Shown piece after piece: positions 21,763-28,922 of a stretch of DNA of 28,922 bases (within the stretch, counting starts at the first letter, position 1; every line of letters starts with the position of its first letter). Source of the DNA: Oscillospiraceae bacterium (GTDB lineage Bacteria; Bacillota; Clostridia; Oscillospirales; Oscillospiraceae); the NCBI GenBank assembly GCA_902783825.1, contig CACZSJ010000225.1, forward strand, positions 1-28,922, written 5' to 3'. The notes beneath the pieces are model-generated. The model was not told where the DNA came from, searched no databases, and saw only the letters and a program-made list of their open reading frames with translations. Both the position numbers and the translations under genes were made by a program.

Positions 21763-23370
21763 ATGAAACGATTGATTTGTGGTGGCATCGTCTATGACGG
21801 AACAGGCAATCCGCCCCATGTGGCGGATGTGATGATCCGTGACGGCGTCATCGCGGCATTGGGACCGGATCTGCCCCGGGAGGATGCGGAGATCATCGAT
21901 GCAAAAGGGATGGCGGTTACGCCCGGTTTCATTGATATGCACCGCCATGCAGATATCGCGCCGATGCTGAATACCCAATTCGGCGCATTGGAATTGACAC
22001 AGGGGATCACGGCCACCGTCACGGGAAATTGCGGTATTGCCTGTGTGCCAGTCAGAGAACCTTGGGTAGAGGAATATCGGGATTTCGTATCACCGATCAT
22101 AGGCCCTGCTCCGCGGGAGGCCCTGTTTCCGAACTATTTCGCTTATCGAGCCATGCTGGAAAAAGCGAAGCTGCCCATTCACATGGGCTTTCTGGCCGGG
22201 ACCGGTGCGGTGAAGGTGGCGGTGAAAGGATTTTCATCCACCCCATATACCCCCGACGAGATGCGTGCAGCCCAGGATTTCGTACGTGAGGCCATGGATG
22301 CAGGGGCGTTTGGCGTGTCTTTGGGCTTTATGTATCAGCCGGAATGCTATACGAAGCCGGAAGAACAGGTCAGCGTGATCCAACCTGCTGCAGAGGCAGG
22401 CGGCTTGTTGACCACCCATATCCGGGGCGAGGGCAATACGCTTGTTGCCAGCGTGGATGAAGTGATCAATATTGCTAAGCGAGCCGGAATTCGCCTGCAC
22501 ATCAGCCATTTGAAGGCAACCGGCATCAAAAACTGGAAAAGAACCATCTTTGAAGCGATGGATCACATTGAGCGCGCGCGAAATGCAGGGCAGCAAGTTA
22601 CAGCGGACTTTTATCCCTACGCCGGAGGTTCTACCACCATTTTTTCCCTGATTCCTCCAGGCGTGCTCAGGGAGGACAACAGCAGAACGATCGCCTATCT
22701 CTCCTCGGCGGCTGGAAAAGCGCATCTGCGCAGGGAAATTGAACGGGAAGACCCTGCTTGGGATAACATGGCGCTGTCCATTGGCTGGGACAGGATTGTT
22801 ATTGCAGGAACGGAACTGCCGGAGCATGCTTCGTTCAGCGGCCGGACAGTGCAGGCGCTGACCGAGAAAAATGGATACGATCATCCAAGTGATTTTCTGG
22901 CGGATTTGTTGGTATCAGAGGCTGGGAAGGTAGGCATCATCGTGCTGAGCATGGATCCGGAGGATGTGGATGCCGTAGCCCGGAAGCCCTATACTGCCGT
23001 GATTTCTGATGCACTCTATGGCGTCAGCGACCATCCCCACCCTCGACTTTATGGAACGTTCCCTCATTTTCTGCGGAGCTTTGCTCGGGAACGGCATGTA
23101 TTGTCCATAGAGGAAGCTATTCGAAAAATGACCAGCCTCCCCGCATCTGTGCTGGGACTTGACAAGATGGGCATGATCATCCCCGGGAATCGTGCGGACA
23201 TGAATATATTTGATATGGAAGAGCTTACGGACCGTGCCACTTATGAGGACAGCCGACGCTTATGCACTGGCATGGCGCGCGTGCTGATAGGTGGACAGGA
23301 CGCCTTGCTTGCGGGACAAATGACCGGGACCCAAACGGGCCAGGTCTTGCGGATGAAATCATCATACTGA
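21763..23370 (+). CDS. N-acyl-D-amino-acid deacylase family amidohydrolase
   Basis: 535-aa amidohydrolase-superfamily protein of the D-aminoacylase group. Metal and catalytic positions are visible: H60-x-H62 in FIDMHRHAD, C90 in TGNCGIACVP (the bridging cysteine that replaces carboxylated lysine in D-aminoacylase), H219 (TTHIRGEG), H249 (HISHLKATG) and D416 (ISDALYG). SLGFMYQPECY is the family loop after strand 4. ATG 21763 has AGGAGAGG upstream. It sits inside a glycosidase operon, 13 bp after the beta-mannosidase gene. Removes an acyl group from an N-acyl-D-amino acid or, judging from the kinase and SIS genes downstream, possibly from an N-acylated amino sugar. Confidence 0.92.
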   Translation: MKRLICGGIVYDGTGNPPHVADVMIRDGVIAALGPDLPREDAEIIDAKGMAVTPGFIDMHRHADIAPMLNTQFGALELTQGITATVTGNCGIACVPVREPWVEEYRDFVSPIIGPAPREALFPNYFAYRAMLEKAKLPIHMGFLAGTGAVKVAVKGFSSTPYTPDEMRAAQDFVREAMDAGAFGVSLGFMYQPECYTKPEEQVSVIQPAAEAGGLLTTHIRGEGNTLVASVDEVINIAKRAGIRLHISHLKATGIKNWKRTIFEAMDHIERARNAGQQVTADFYPYAGGSTTIFSLIPPGVLREDNSRTIAYLSSAAGKAHLRREIEREDPAWDNMALSIGWDRIVIAGTELPEHASFSGRTVQALTEKNGYDHPSDFLADLLVSEAGKVGIIVLSMDPEDVDAVARKPYTAVISDALYGVSDHPHPRLYGTFPHFLRSFARERHVLSIEEAIRKMTSLPASVLGLDKMGMIIPGNRADMNIFDMEELTDRATYEDSRRLCTGMARVLIGGQDALLAGQMTGTQTGQVLRMKSSY

Positions 23371-23410
23371 ATGCCTTCAAGGCGTACGGACAAAGAAGAG
23401 GAGGATCACC

Positions 23411-23863
23411 ATGAACGTGTACGAAAAGCTAAAGGAATTGGACCTGAAATTGCCCAAGGCTCCGGAAAAGGGCGGCGTGTATTCTCCGGCCAAGCGGTTT
23501 GGAGGCAACTTGATTTACATTTCCGGGTGCGGCCCAGTGATTGATCTGCCGGTTACTGGTAAGCTGGGGATAGACATGACCATTGAGGAAGGTCAAAAGC
23601 ACGCCTGCAACAGCGTGCTGAATGTGCTGGCTGTGCTGGAAAGGGAAGTGGGGGATCTGAATAAGGTGAAAGGCTGCGTCAAACTGCTGGTTTTTGTGGC
23701 GGGCAGCGATACGTTTTACAGTCAGCCCCAGGTAGCCAATGGGGCAAGCGCCCTGCTGGCGAAACTGTTTGGCGATGTGCCTACTCGTTCCGCTATTGGC
23801 GTCAATGCTCTGCCAGGCAATATCCCTGTGGAAATCGAAGGCATTTTCGAAATCGAAGATTAA
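23411..23863 (+). CDS. RidA family protein
   Basis: 150-aa YjgF/YER057c/UK114 protein of the longer subgroup that starts LPKAPEKGGVYSP and NLIYISGCGP. R126 (PTRSAIGVNAL), which binds the substrate carboxylate in enamine/imine deaminases, and the C-terminal PVEIEGIFEIED are conserved. RBS GAGGAGG before ATG 23411. RidA proteins hydrolyse reactive 2-enamines/imines formed by PLP or amino-acid-oxidising enzymes. Placement directly after a D-aminoacylase-type gene fits clean-up or completion of amino-acid deamination; members of this subgroup also occur with other deaminase pathways. Confidence 0.9.
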   Translation: MNVYEKLKELDLKLPKAPEKGGVYSPAKRFGGNLIYISGCGPVIDLPVTGKLGIDMTIEEGQKHACNSVLNVLAVLEREVGDLNKVKGCVKLLVFVAGSDTFYSQPQVANGASALLAKLFGDVPTRSAIGVNALPGNIPVEIEGIFEIED

Positions 23864-23886
23864 TTACCCGAAGGAGGTCAGCAATC

Positions 23887-26268
23887 ATGGATCAGGCATT
23901 TCAAAAGCAATTGGAGGATTCCTGGTATATTCATCGGCCGCTGCCGTTGGATGAAAGCCGCAGCATGGAAACGGAAAATCTGAAAAAACAGGTGCTGTCG
24001 GAAATCTGCCTTTGGGATGGACAAGACCTGAATGATTGGATCTTCGACGGGGAAGGCACGGCACGCGTGGAAAACGGCACCTTGATCATGCAGACCGGTT
24101 CTCGGGCTGATCAGTGGCCTGAGGAGGAAGTTCGCTCTGTGGATGCGAAAAACGGGGCGTATGCCACCTTTGGCTCTTACATCGCCCGCTTGAATGTGAA
24201 AGCGCTTCATCCCCAGGGAAATCGGATCTTCTTCCGGATTAAGCCGGTGTGTGACGGGCTGCACAGTCCCATCGTTCGGGTGGGCTTTGTCAATAATGGC
24301 ACCATTCGTATTCCGGACGCCTATTCCCGTGAAGGCTTCAATGCTATCAATTTGAAAAACAATCAGTGGAATACCTGCACATGGGAAATTGATTCCATCG
24401 CCCATGACAAAATTGAGGAGATCTCCTTCAACATTCATCGTTATGGCAAAGAACTGAGCAGCGGAGATGTGCTGCATTTTGAACTGAAAGATATTTGCTT
24501 GCAGCAGGTGGATGACCTGAATGTAGTGCACGGTTGGCAATGCAAGCGGGAAACGGCGGTGTTCAGCACAACGGGATACTGGCCCAAGGGGAAAAAGACC
24601 GCCATCGCCTGCACAGCGTGCGGCACCTTTGCAATTGTTGATGCGGAGACAAGAAAAACCGTCTTCTCTGGGGCGATTGAAACTGTGGAAAACAGGCATG
24701 GACGGTTCCAAGTGCTGGACTTCTCTGATCTCACGGCGGAGGGATCGTACCGTATCCGGTTTAGCAACTACGAAAGCGCGCCGTTCGCAATTGCTGAGGA
24801 CATAGCGGACAGTACGGTGTGGAAACTGATCAACTTCCTCTTTTCGGAGCGTTGCGGCTTCCCGGTGCCCGGCAAGCACGGCACTTGCCATGGGGATCAG
24901 GTGGCGCGGTGGAACGGCATTCTGAAGGTATTTCAGGGCGGCTGGCATGACGCGGCAGATGTGTCCCAGCAATCCACCCAGAGCGCCGAAGTTGTACACG
25001 CACTGCTGGAAACAGCGGAAGCGGTACAGCTGCGGGAACCAAGGCTGTTTGGCCGCCTGACGGAAGAGGCCGGATGGGGGCTTGATTTTGTACTGCGCGC
25101 TGCTATGGGGAATGGCTTCCGTATGACCCATGCCGGCATCCGACGCTGGACGGATGGATTGATCGGCAATATGGATGACTGTGACGTGGTGGTTCACAAC
25201 AGTTCCTTTGACAACTTCCTGGTCAGCGGCGCGGAGTCGTACGCCGCCTGGATGTTCAAAGATCAGGATGCAGAGCTGGCGTTCAAATGCGTGGAAGCGG
25301 CGGAGAAGGATTATGGTTTTGCGGTCAAGCGTTTTGATGTGATTGGTGTAGAAATCCCCTTGATGCACGAGCATACGGCCAATGCCAGCACATCTCAGTA
25401 CCTTGCGGCAGCTGTTTGGGCGGCAGCGCAGCTGTACAGGGTAACGGGCAAAAGCCAGTATGCTGTGGATACTGTGGCCTATGCGGATCGTCTGCTTGCT
25501 TGTCAGGACAGGGGAGAAACGGGCTGCGGCATCGATGGTTTTTTCTATCGGGACGCCACCAAGCGCAGCATTGTGCACTTCAATCATCAGAGCCGGGAAC
25601 ACATTTTCGTGCAGGCACTGTGCGCCGCATGCCGCGCGCTGCCGGATGCGGAGGAAAAACCCCGTTGGGAGGAAGCTATGCGCCGCTATGGAACCTATCT
25701 GAAAGCGTTGCGGCAATATACTGCTCCTTATGGCATGCTGCCTGCCGGGGTATACCATGAATCGGAAATCGAGGATGAACGAACTTTCCGCGTGATGCAT
25801 CCCACAGTAAACTTCGAACGGGAAAAGGAAAACTATCGGGAGCAGCTGGATAACGGCGTGTCTCTTGGCAATGGGTACTTTATCCGCTGCTTCCCCGTTT
25901 GGTTCTCTTTCCGGGGAAATTCTGCAGTACATATGGCCATGGGAAAAGCGGCGTCTTTGCTTGGCCGGTACTTTGGCGATGGGGAACTGCTGGACATCGC
26001 AAGGGAGCAACTGTATTGGACGTTAGGTAAGAATCCATTTGGAGAATCGCTGATTTATGGGGAAGGCAGCCGCTATGGTCAGCAATATACGGCTTTGCTT
26101 GGCGAAACAGTGGGCGAGATTCCGGTGGGTGTGCAGACCCGGCGCAATGAGGATTTGCCGTATTGGCCTCCTGCCAACATCGCCACTTATCGGGAAGTAT
26201 GGACCACGCCTGTACGCTGCTGGCTGTGGATCGCGGCGGATTTGATGCGGGAGGAGAAGCGTTTATGA
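23887..26268 (+). CDS. Glycoside hydrolase family 9 protein with N-terminal beta domains
   Basis: 793 aa: an N-terminal beta-sandwich, possibly carbohydrate-binding (about 40-210), a CelD-type Ig-like domain (about 218-300) and the GH9 (alpha/alpha)6 barrel (about 308-790). D355 and D358 in GGWHDAADVSQQ take the place of the usual DAGD aspartates; E770 in YREVWTTPV is the predicted acid. No signal peptide, unlike secreted cellulases. An ideal AAGGAGGT site precedes ATG 23887. Intracellular GH9 enzymes beside BadF-type kinases are known from Vibrio-type chitosan-disaccharide loci, where they are exo-beta-glucosaminidases, so this is a good alternative to cellodextrinase. It overlaps the SIS gene by 4 bp. 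Confidence 0.9.
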   Translation: MDQAFQKQLEDSWYIHRPLPLDESRSMETENLKKQVLSEICLWDGQDLNDWIFDGEGTARVENGTLIMQTGSRADQWPEEEVRSVDAKNGAYATFGSYIARLNVKALHPQGNRIFFRIKPVCDGLHSPIVRVGFVNNGTIRIPDAYSREGFNAINLKNNQWNTCTWEIDSIAHDKIEEISFNIHRYGKELSSGDVLHFELKDICLQQVDDLNVVHGWQCKRETAVFSTTGYWPKGKKTAIACTACGTFAIVDAETRKTVFSGAIETVENRHGRFQVLDFSDLTAEGSYRIRFSNYESAPFAIAEDIADSTVWKLINFLFSERCGFPVPGKHGTCHGDQVARWNGILKVFQGGWHDAADVSQQSTQSAEVVHALLETAEAVQLREPRLFGRLTEEAGWGLDFVLRAAMGNGFRMTHAGIRRWTDGLIGNMDDCDVVVHNSSFDNFLVSGAESYAAWMFKDQDAELAFKCVEAAEKDYGFAVKRFDVIGVEIPLMHEHTANASTSQYLAAAVWAAAQLYRVTGKSQYAVDTVAYADRLLACQDRGETGCGIDGFFYRDATKRSIVHFNHQSREHIFVQALCAACRALPDAEEKPRWEEAMRRYGTYLKALRQYTAPYGMLPAGVYHESEIEDERTFRVMHPTVNFEREKENYREQLDNGVSLGNGYFIRCFPVWFSFRGNSAVHMAMGKAASLLGRYFGDGELLDIAREQLYWTLGKNPFGESLIYGEGSRYGQQYTALLGETVGEIPVGVQTRRNEDLPYWPPANIATYREVWTTPVRCWLWIAADLMREEKRL

Positions 26269-27344
26269 TCACTTATGACATGCGGTATTATATCAACCGG
26301 CAGCCGGACGCAATGAGGGAAGCCATCGAAACACGGGCTGCAGCCTGTGCGCCATTTGTGGCTTTGTGGAACAGCGTGGGAGCAGACAGGCTGTATCTGG
26401 TGGGCAGCGGTACATCCGGCAATGCGGCCCGGGCTGCTGCGCCGTACCTGCAAAAGGTGCTCAAGGCGGAAGTGACGGCAGTATCGCCTACCTCCCTGCC
26501 GGCGCTTGTGACAGGCAGGCACCTCTTTCTCTTTATTTCCCAGAGTGGACAGTCCACCAATACTGTGGCGGCCATCGAAAAGATGGCAGCTTACCCCCAT
26601 CTGGCGCTAACCGGAGAAGCTTTGTGCCGGATCAACAGCCTGTGCCCTCACGTGGTGCTTACCTGCGGGCATGAGGAAGCCGGGCCTAAAACCATGGGCT
26701 ATACTGCCACCATTCTGACGCTGTATCTGATGGCGCTGGAAGCATCGAGGACTGGGAAGACCATGGCGCAGACTGACTATGACGCTGCCATTGAAAAACT
26801 GCAGCAGATGGCTGAGCGGATGCGGGAAAATATCGCTTTGTGCTGGGATTGGGTGGCGGCTCAAGAAAAACAGCTGCTTCTTGCGCGGCATTGGGCGGTG
26901 GCAGGCGCAGGCGTCAGTCAGTTCGTGGCGGGAGAAGCGGCGTTGAAACTGATGGAAACGCTGCTGCGGCCTGCGGCGGGATTTGAGTACGAGGAATACC
27001 TTCACGGTCCCACCATGATGCTGAGCGACGACATGGGCGGCATGTATCTGCTGCCTCCGTCCGAATCGGCGGATCGTGTGCGGATGGAAGCGCTAGCGGA
27101 TATCCATGAAAAGATGGGCGCTCCTGTGATCACAGTCGGTGCCGGGGAAAAGGCAGTACGGGAGGACAATCAGTTGATCTTTGCTGCAGCGGAGGATCCC
27201 TTTCTTGCGCCGTTTTGGCAGATCCTTCCCAGCCAGGCAATGGGCGCGGTACTGCCGGAAACGCTGGGCACCGCGGGCCGGGGCAAGGCAGTCTTCCATC
27301 AGATTGACGAGGCGGTGGGCGTGAAATGCAAGGAGAGACAATAA
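26265..27344 (+). CDS. Two-SIS-domain protein, GlmS-isomerase/deaminase-like
   Basis: 359 aa with two sugar-isomerase (SIS) domains. First: LVGSGTSGNAARAA (45-58) and the phosphate loop ISQSGQSTNT (91-100). Second: VAGAGVSQFVAGEAALKLMET (212-232) and EYEEYLHGPTMM (241-252), the EALKLxE and HGP motifs of the GlmS isomerase/FrlB/AgaS group. Not MurQ, which is single-SIS with different motifs. ATG 26265 overlaps the GH9 stop (ATGA) with GGGAGGAG upstream. Most likely converts a glucosamine-type 6-phosphate to fructose 6-phosphate and ammonia, or acts as a fructosamine-6-phosphate deglycase; the kinase gene follows with a 19-bp overlap. Confidence 0.88.
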   Translation: MITYDMRYYINRQPDAMREAIETRAAACAPFVALWNSVGADRLYLVGSGTSGNAARAAAPYLQKVLKAEVTAVSPTSLPALVTGRHLFLFISQSGQSTNTVAAIEKMAAYPHLALTGEALCRINSLCPHVVLTCGHEEAGPKTMGYTATILTLYLMALEASRTGKTMAQTDYDAAIEKLQQMAERMRENIALCWDWVAAQEKQLLLARHWAVAGAGVSQFVAGEAALKLMETLLRPAAGFEYEEYLHGPTMMLSDDMGGMYLLPPSESADRVRMEALADIHEKMGAPVITVGAGEKAVREDNQLIFAAAEDPFLAPFWQILPSQAMGAVLPETLGTAGRGKAVFHQIDEAVGVKCKERQ

Positions 27345-28282
27345 TACCCTATGTGCTGGGCATTGACAGCGGCGGCACCAAATATCTGGTACGTGCAGCG
27401 GCACTGGACGGGACTGTGCTGGCGGAATACAAAGGCCCAAGCTGCAGCCATTACCGTTTTCCTTATTCGGAGGCTGCTCGGCGGATCGAAGCAAACCTGA
27501 CTGCGTGCCTATCTCTCTTCGGCGGGAAGAAAGAGGATTGCCGGGCCATCGTTTGTGGGACCACTGGTTACGACAGCCCAGAGGACGGTGCAAATCTCCA
27601 GCGGCTTTATACTGATTGCAAGGGATTTGATTGCCCCATCCTCTGTATGAACGACGTGGAGCTGGCTTTCCGCATCGCTTGCGGACAGATGGGCGTGATC
27701 ATTCTGGCGGGCACAGGCTCTATTTGCTATGGCAAAAACATTGCGGGGGACAGCCTGCGGGTCGGCGGCTGGCCCTGTACGATTTTCGGAGACGAGGGAT
27801 CGGGCAGATATGTGGATGCGCTGGCCTTGCGTCATTACAGCAGGTGGATGGACGGATGCCGTCCTGATTCGATTTTCATTGAGCGTATTCGGGAAAAAAC
27901 CGGTATTATCACCCGAAAGAAATTGATGGATTACGCTGTACAAATGGCTTCCATGGAGCATGATGCACCGGGACTTGGCGCTATCGTCAACGAAGCGGTG
28001 GAGGCGGGTGATCCATACGCCAGGGACATTCTGATGGATGCTGCGAAGTGCCTTTTTGAACTGACACGGGAAACCATACAGAAGCTGGGCATGGATCAAG
28101 CGGAGGACCTGCCTGTGGGTGTTTGGGGAAGCGTGCTGATGTGCTCCCGGATCGTCCGGGAAACACTGTTTCGCTTGTTGAAAACAGCCTACCCCGCTGT
28201 GCGCCCTTGTATCCCTGAAAAGAATGCAGCCCAAGGAGCTGTGGAAATTGCCTTGGAATTAGTTCAAAAAGAAATGAAATAA
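27326..28282 (+). CDS. BadF/BadG/BcrA/BcrD-type kinase (N-acetylglucosamine/glucosamine kinase-like)
   Basis: 318-aa ASKHA-fold sugar kinase. Phosphate-1 loop GIDSGGTKYLV (12-22), conserved N109-D110 (MNDVELAF), phosphate-2 loop LAGTGSICYG (127-136) and GGWPCTIFGDEGSG (147-160) match the amino-sugar kinases GspK, NagK and MurK. It starts at ATG 27326 inside the SIS gene; a clear AAGGAGA lies after this ATG (27330-27336), so initiation at a rare codon or at GTG 27353 is possible. Phosphorylates the amino sugar released by the glycosidases, feeding the SIS protein. Glucosamine or N-acetylglucosamine are the best guesses. Confidence 0.88.
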   Translation: MQGETIIPYVLGIDSGGTKYLVRAAALDGTVLAEYKGPSCSHYRFPYSEAARRIEANLTACLSLFGGKKEDCRAIVCGTTGYDSPEDGANLQRLYTDCKGFDCPILCMNDVELAFRIACGQMGVIILAGTGSICYGKNIAGDSLRVGGWPCTIFGDEGSGRYVDALALRHYSRWMDGCRPDSIFIERIREKTGIITRKKLMDYAVQMASMEHDAPGLGAIVNEAVEAGDPYARDILMDAAKCLFELTRETIQKLGMDQAEDLPVGVWGSVLMCSRIVRETLFRLLKTAYPAVRPCIPEKNAAQGAVEIALELVQKEMK

Positions 28283-28284
28283 TT

Positions 28285-28532
28285 CCTTTTTGCCCAATCA
28301 AGTTTGATGAGTTTTCATCAAATCCAGTATTAGAATTGTGGACTGGACCCAAAAGCATCATCCGAGAAAGAGATATTGAATTATTTTTGAATCAAAATGG
28401 TATCATTGCCACAAGGTCTTTCCATTCACGTATTACGTACTGTTGAAATATTATGAATATATTTCTGAAACCATTTCGGATTATCTGCACAATAATATAA
28501 AAATGGAGACAATATATGAACCCATAATATAA
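28285..28532 (+). other. Gene-poor stretch with possible decayed coding sequence
   Basis: No intact gene is seen. One frame stays open from 28285 to TGA 28444-28446 and reads KFDEFSSNPVLELWTGP and then RERDIELFLNQNGIIAT, without a convincing start or ribosome site. A second frame continues as LLKYYEYISETISDYLHNN to TAA 28530-28532. Together they could be one frameshifted remnant, but composition is A/T-rich and I recognise no family. Chance open frames are a fair alternative. Confidence 0.25.
28303..28322. terminator. Weak hairpin after the kinase gene
   Basis: 8-bp A/T-rich stem (TTTGATGA, 28303-28310, with TCATCAAA, 28315-28322) with a GTTT loop, 21 bp after the operon's last stop. No T-run follows, so termination is uncertain; no better terminator was seen up to 28770. 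Confidence 0.3.
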
Positions 28533-28742
28533 TCAATTATTCAAGCCCCAATATGCCAATCAAGCCTATCTCTAGCAGTTTCAATGGCAGCAGCACGATG
28601 CCGAGCAGTGCCAGGAAATCATGAACGCCGTGAAAGCGATTCATGATTATTTGACGCTGCCCGCAAAATCGCCCTGGAATACCAGCAAATGGCCTTTGAT
28701 GCCTGCATCGCTGCCGTCGTGGCGGAAATACGCAAAGGATAA
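28516..28742 (+). pseudogene. Decayed small-protein gene with two in-frame stops and a frameshift
   Basis: ATG 28516 follows GGAG by 7 nt. The frame reads MNP, TAA (28525), YNQLFKPQYANQAYL, TAG (28573), QFQWQQHDAEQCQEIMNAVK, AIHDYL; a one-base loss near 28651 then shifts to DAARKIALEYQQMAFDACIA, AVVAEIRKG, TAA (28740-28742). The restored product is about 75 aa, hydrophilic N-terminus rich in Q/N/Y followed by an amphipathic helix. Both stops are one C-to-T change from glutamine codons, which the surrounding Q-rich sequence favours. I read this as a recently inactivated gene of unknown function. Confidence 0.65.
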
Positions 28743-28769
28743 TGAGAGGCTGAGGAGACTATTCTTAGA

Positions 28770-28818
28770 ATTAAAACGGCTGTGAACGTGAAAAAACAGC
28801 GTTTGCAGCCGTTTTAAT
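28770..28818. terminator. Hairpin downstream of the pseudogene
   Basis: Perfect 13-bp stem (28770-28782 ATTAAAACGGCTG with 28806-28818 CAGCCGTTTTAAT), with an inner AACG/CGTT pairing in the loop. The A and T runs within the stem allow function in either direction. Probably the terminator of the decayed small gene. Confidence 0.65.
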
Positions 28819-28843
28819 CATGACTTTCTCCATGACAATAAAA

Positions 28844-28868
28844 TGCACCGACGATTTGAGCCGGTGCA
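28844..28868 (-). terminator. Terminator of a minus-strand gene beyond the right edge
   Basis: 7-bp stem (TGCACCG 28844-28850, CGGTGCA 28862-28868) which on the minus strand is followed by TTTTATT. It would end a leftward transcript whose gene lies beyond, or just at, the right edge of the window. Confidence 0.6.
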
Positions 28869-28922
28869 CTTGCATAATCCACCAGTATGATCATATGGCC
28901 TGATAATCGAACATCCCCATCA

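Noticed and set aside
18429..21788. Long minus-strand open frames (18429-19586 and 20658-21788) opposite the permease and GH2 genes
   Set aside because: Antisense shadows caused by codon bias; compositionally odd (His, Arg, Gln-rich), no ribosome sites, no family features.
23878..26010. A 710-codon open frame on the minus strand opposite the GH9 gene
   Set aside because: It mirrors the GH9 reading frame, shows no recognisable domain, and the plus strand has GH9 catalytic motifs, an ideal ribosome site and operon spacing.
26265..28282. Reading the SIS-kinase pair as MurQ-MurK peptidoglycan recycling
   Set aside because: The BadF kinase would fit MurK, but the SIS protein has two SIS domains with GlmS-like motifs (EAALKLMET, HGP), not the single-SIS MurQ etherase pattern.
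28516..28742. Stop-codon reassignment (TAA/TAG read as Gln) in the small right-hand gene
   Set aside because: TAA clearly terminates many intact genes in the window, and the frame also carries a frameshift, so decay is the simpler reading.
28891..28922. C-terminal end of a minus-strand gene (..MGMFDYQAI, stop at 28891-28893)
   Set aside because: It would fit the terminator at 28844-28868, but ten codons are too few to support a call.
1..28922. Defence systems, prophage genes, insertion sequences, CRISPR arrays, tRNA or rRNA genes
   Set aside because: Looked for on both strands by motif and repeat structure; nothing supportable was seen.

Overview
The window looks like a chromosomal carbohydrate-catabolism region of a low-to-mid GC, endospore-lineage Firmicute (Clostridia type). 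The grounds are a SpoVT/AbrB-type N-terminus at the left edge, strong AGGAGG ribosome sites, textbook sigma-A promoters (several TTGACA-N17-TATAAT), binding-protein ABC importers without their own ATPase genes, and Gram-positive-style regulators (IclR, YheO/DauR-like). No tRNA, rRNA, CRISPR array, transposase or phage gene was seen.

Left part (about 240-11,400): two divergent transcription units flank an iclR-type regulator gene. The minus-strand unit encodes a secreted solute-binding protein, two permeases and an enolase-superfamily (MR/MLE) sugar-acid dehydratase. The plus-strand unit encodes an RraA-like aldolase/decarboxylase-type protein, an NAD-dependent epimerase/dehydratase-fold protein, a divergent DhaK, an aldo/keto reductase and DhaL. 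A nitroreductase gene with its own promoter follows. The two units share an almost identical 26-bp element (23/26) just downstream of each predicted transcription start, a strong candidate for the IclR operator. The picture is an imported sugar acid, dehydrated to a 2-keto-3-deoxy acid, cleaved, with the short product reduced and phosphorylated. The substrate cannot be named from sequence.

Middle part (11,440-13,640): a minus-strand pair encodes a YheO/DauR-like PAS-HTH regulator and, behind an intrinsic terminator, a fold-type III PLP enzyme of the D-serine dehydratase/D-threonine aldolase family. The regulator promoter is divergent from that of a GH3 glycosidase gene.

Right part (13,636-28,282): after the GH3 gene comes a long plus-strand operon with its own promoter. 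It encodes a solute-binding protein, a terminator-like hairpin, two permeases, a GH2 beta-mannosidase-like enzyme, an N-acyl-D-amino-acid deacylase-type amidohydrolase, a RidA-family protein, a GH9 enzyme, a two-SIS-domain sugar-phosphate isomerase/deaminase-like protein and a BadF/BcrA-type amino-sugar kinase. None of the glycosidases has a signal peptide, so oligosaccharides are probably imported intact and dismantled in the cytoplasm. Kinase plus SIS protein plus deacylase suggests an amino-sugar-containing, beta-linked oligosaccharide or glycoconjugate. The deacylase, RidA and nearby D-amino-acid enzyme raise the possibility of a D-amino-acid-decorated substrate.

Right edge (28,283-28,922): decayed sequence, with a small-protein pseudogene carrying two in-frame stops and one frameshift, and hairpins, one of which looks like the terminator of a minus-strand gene beyond the window.
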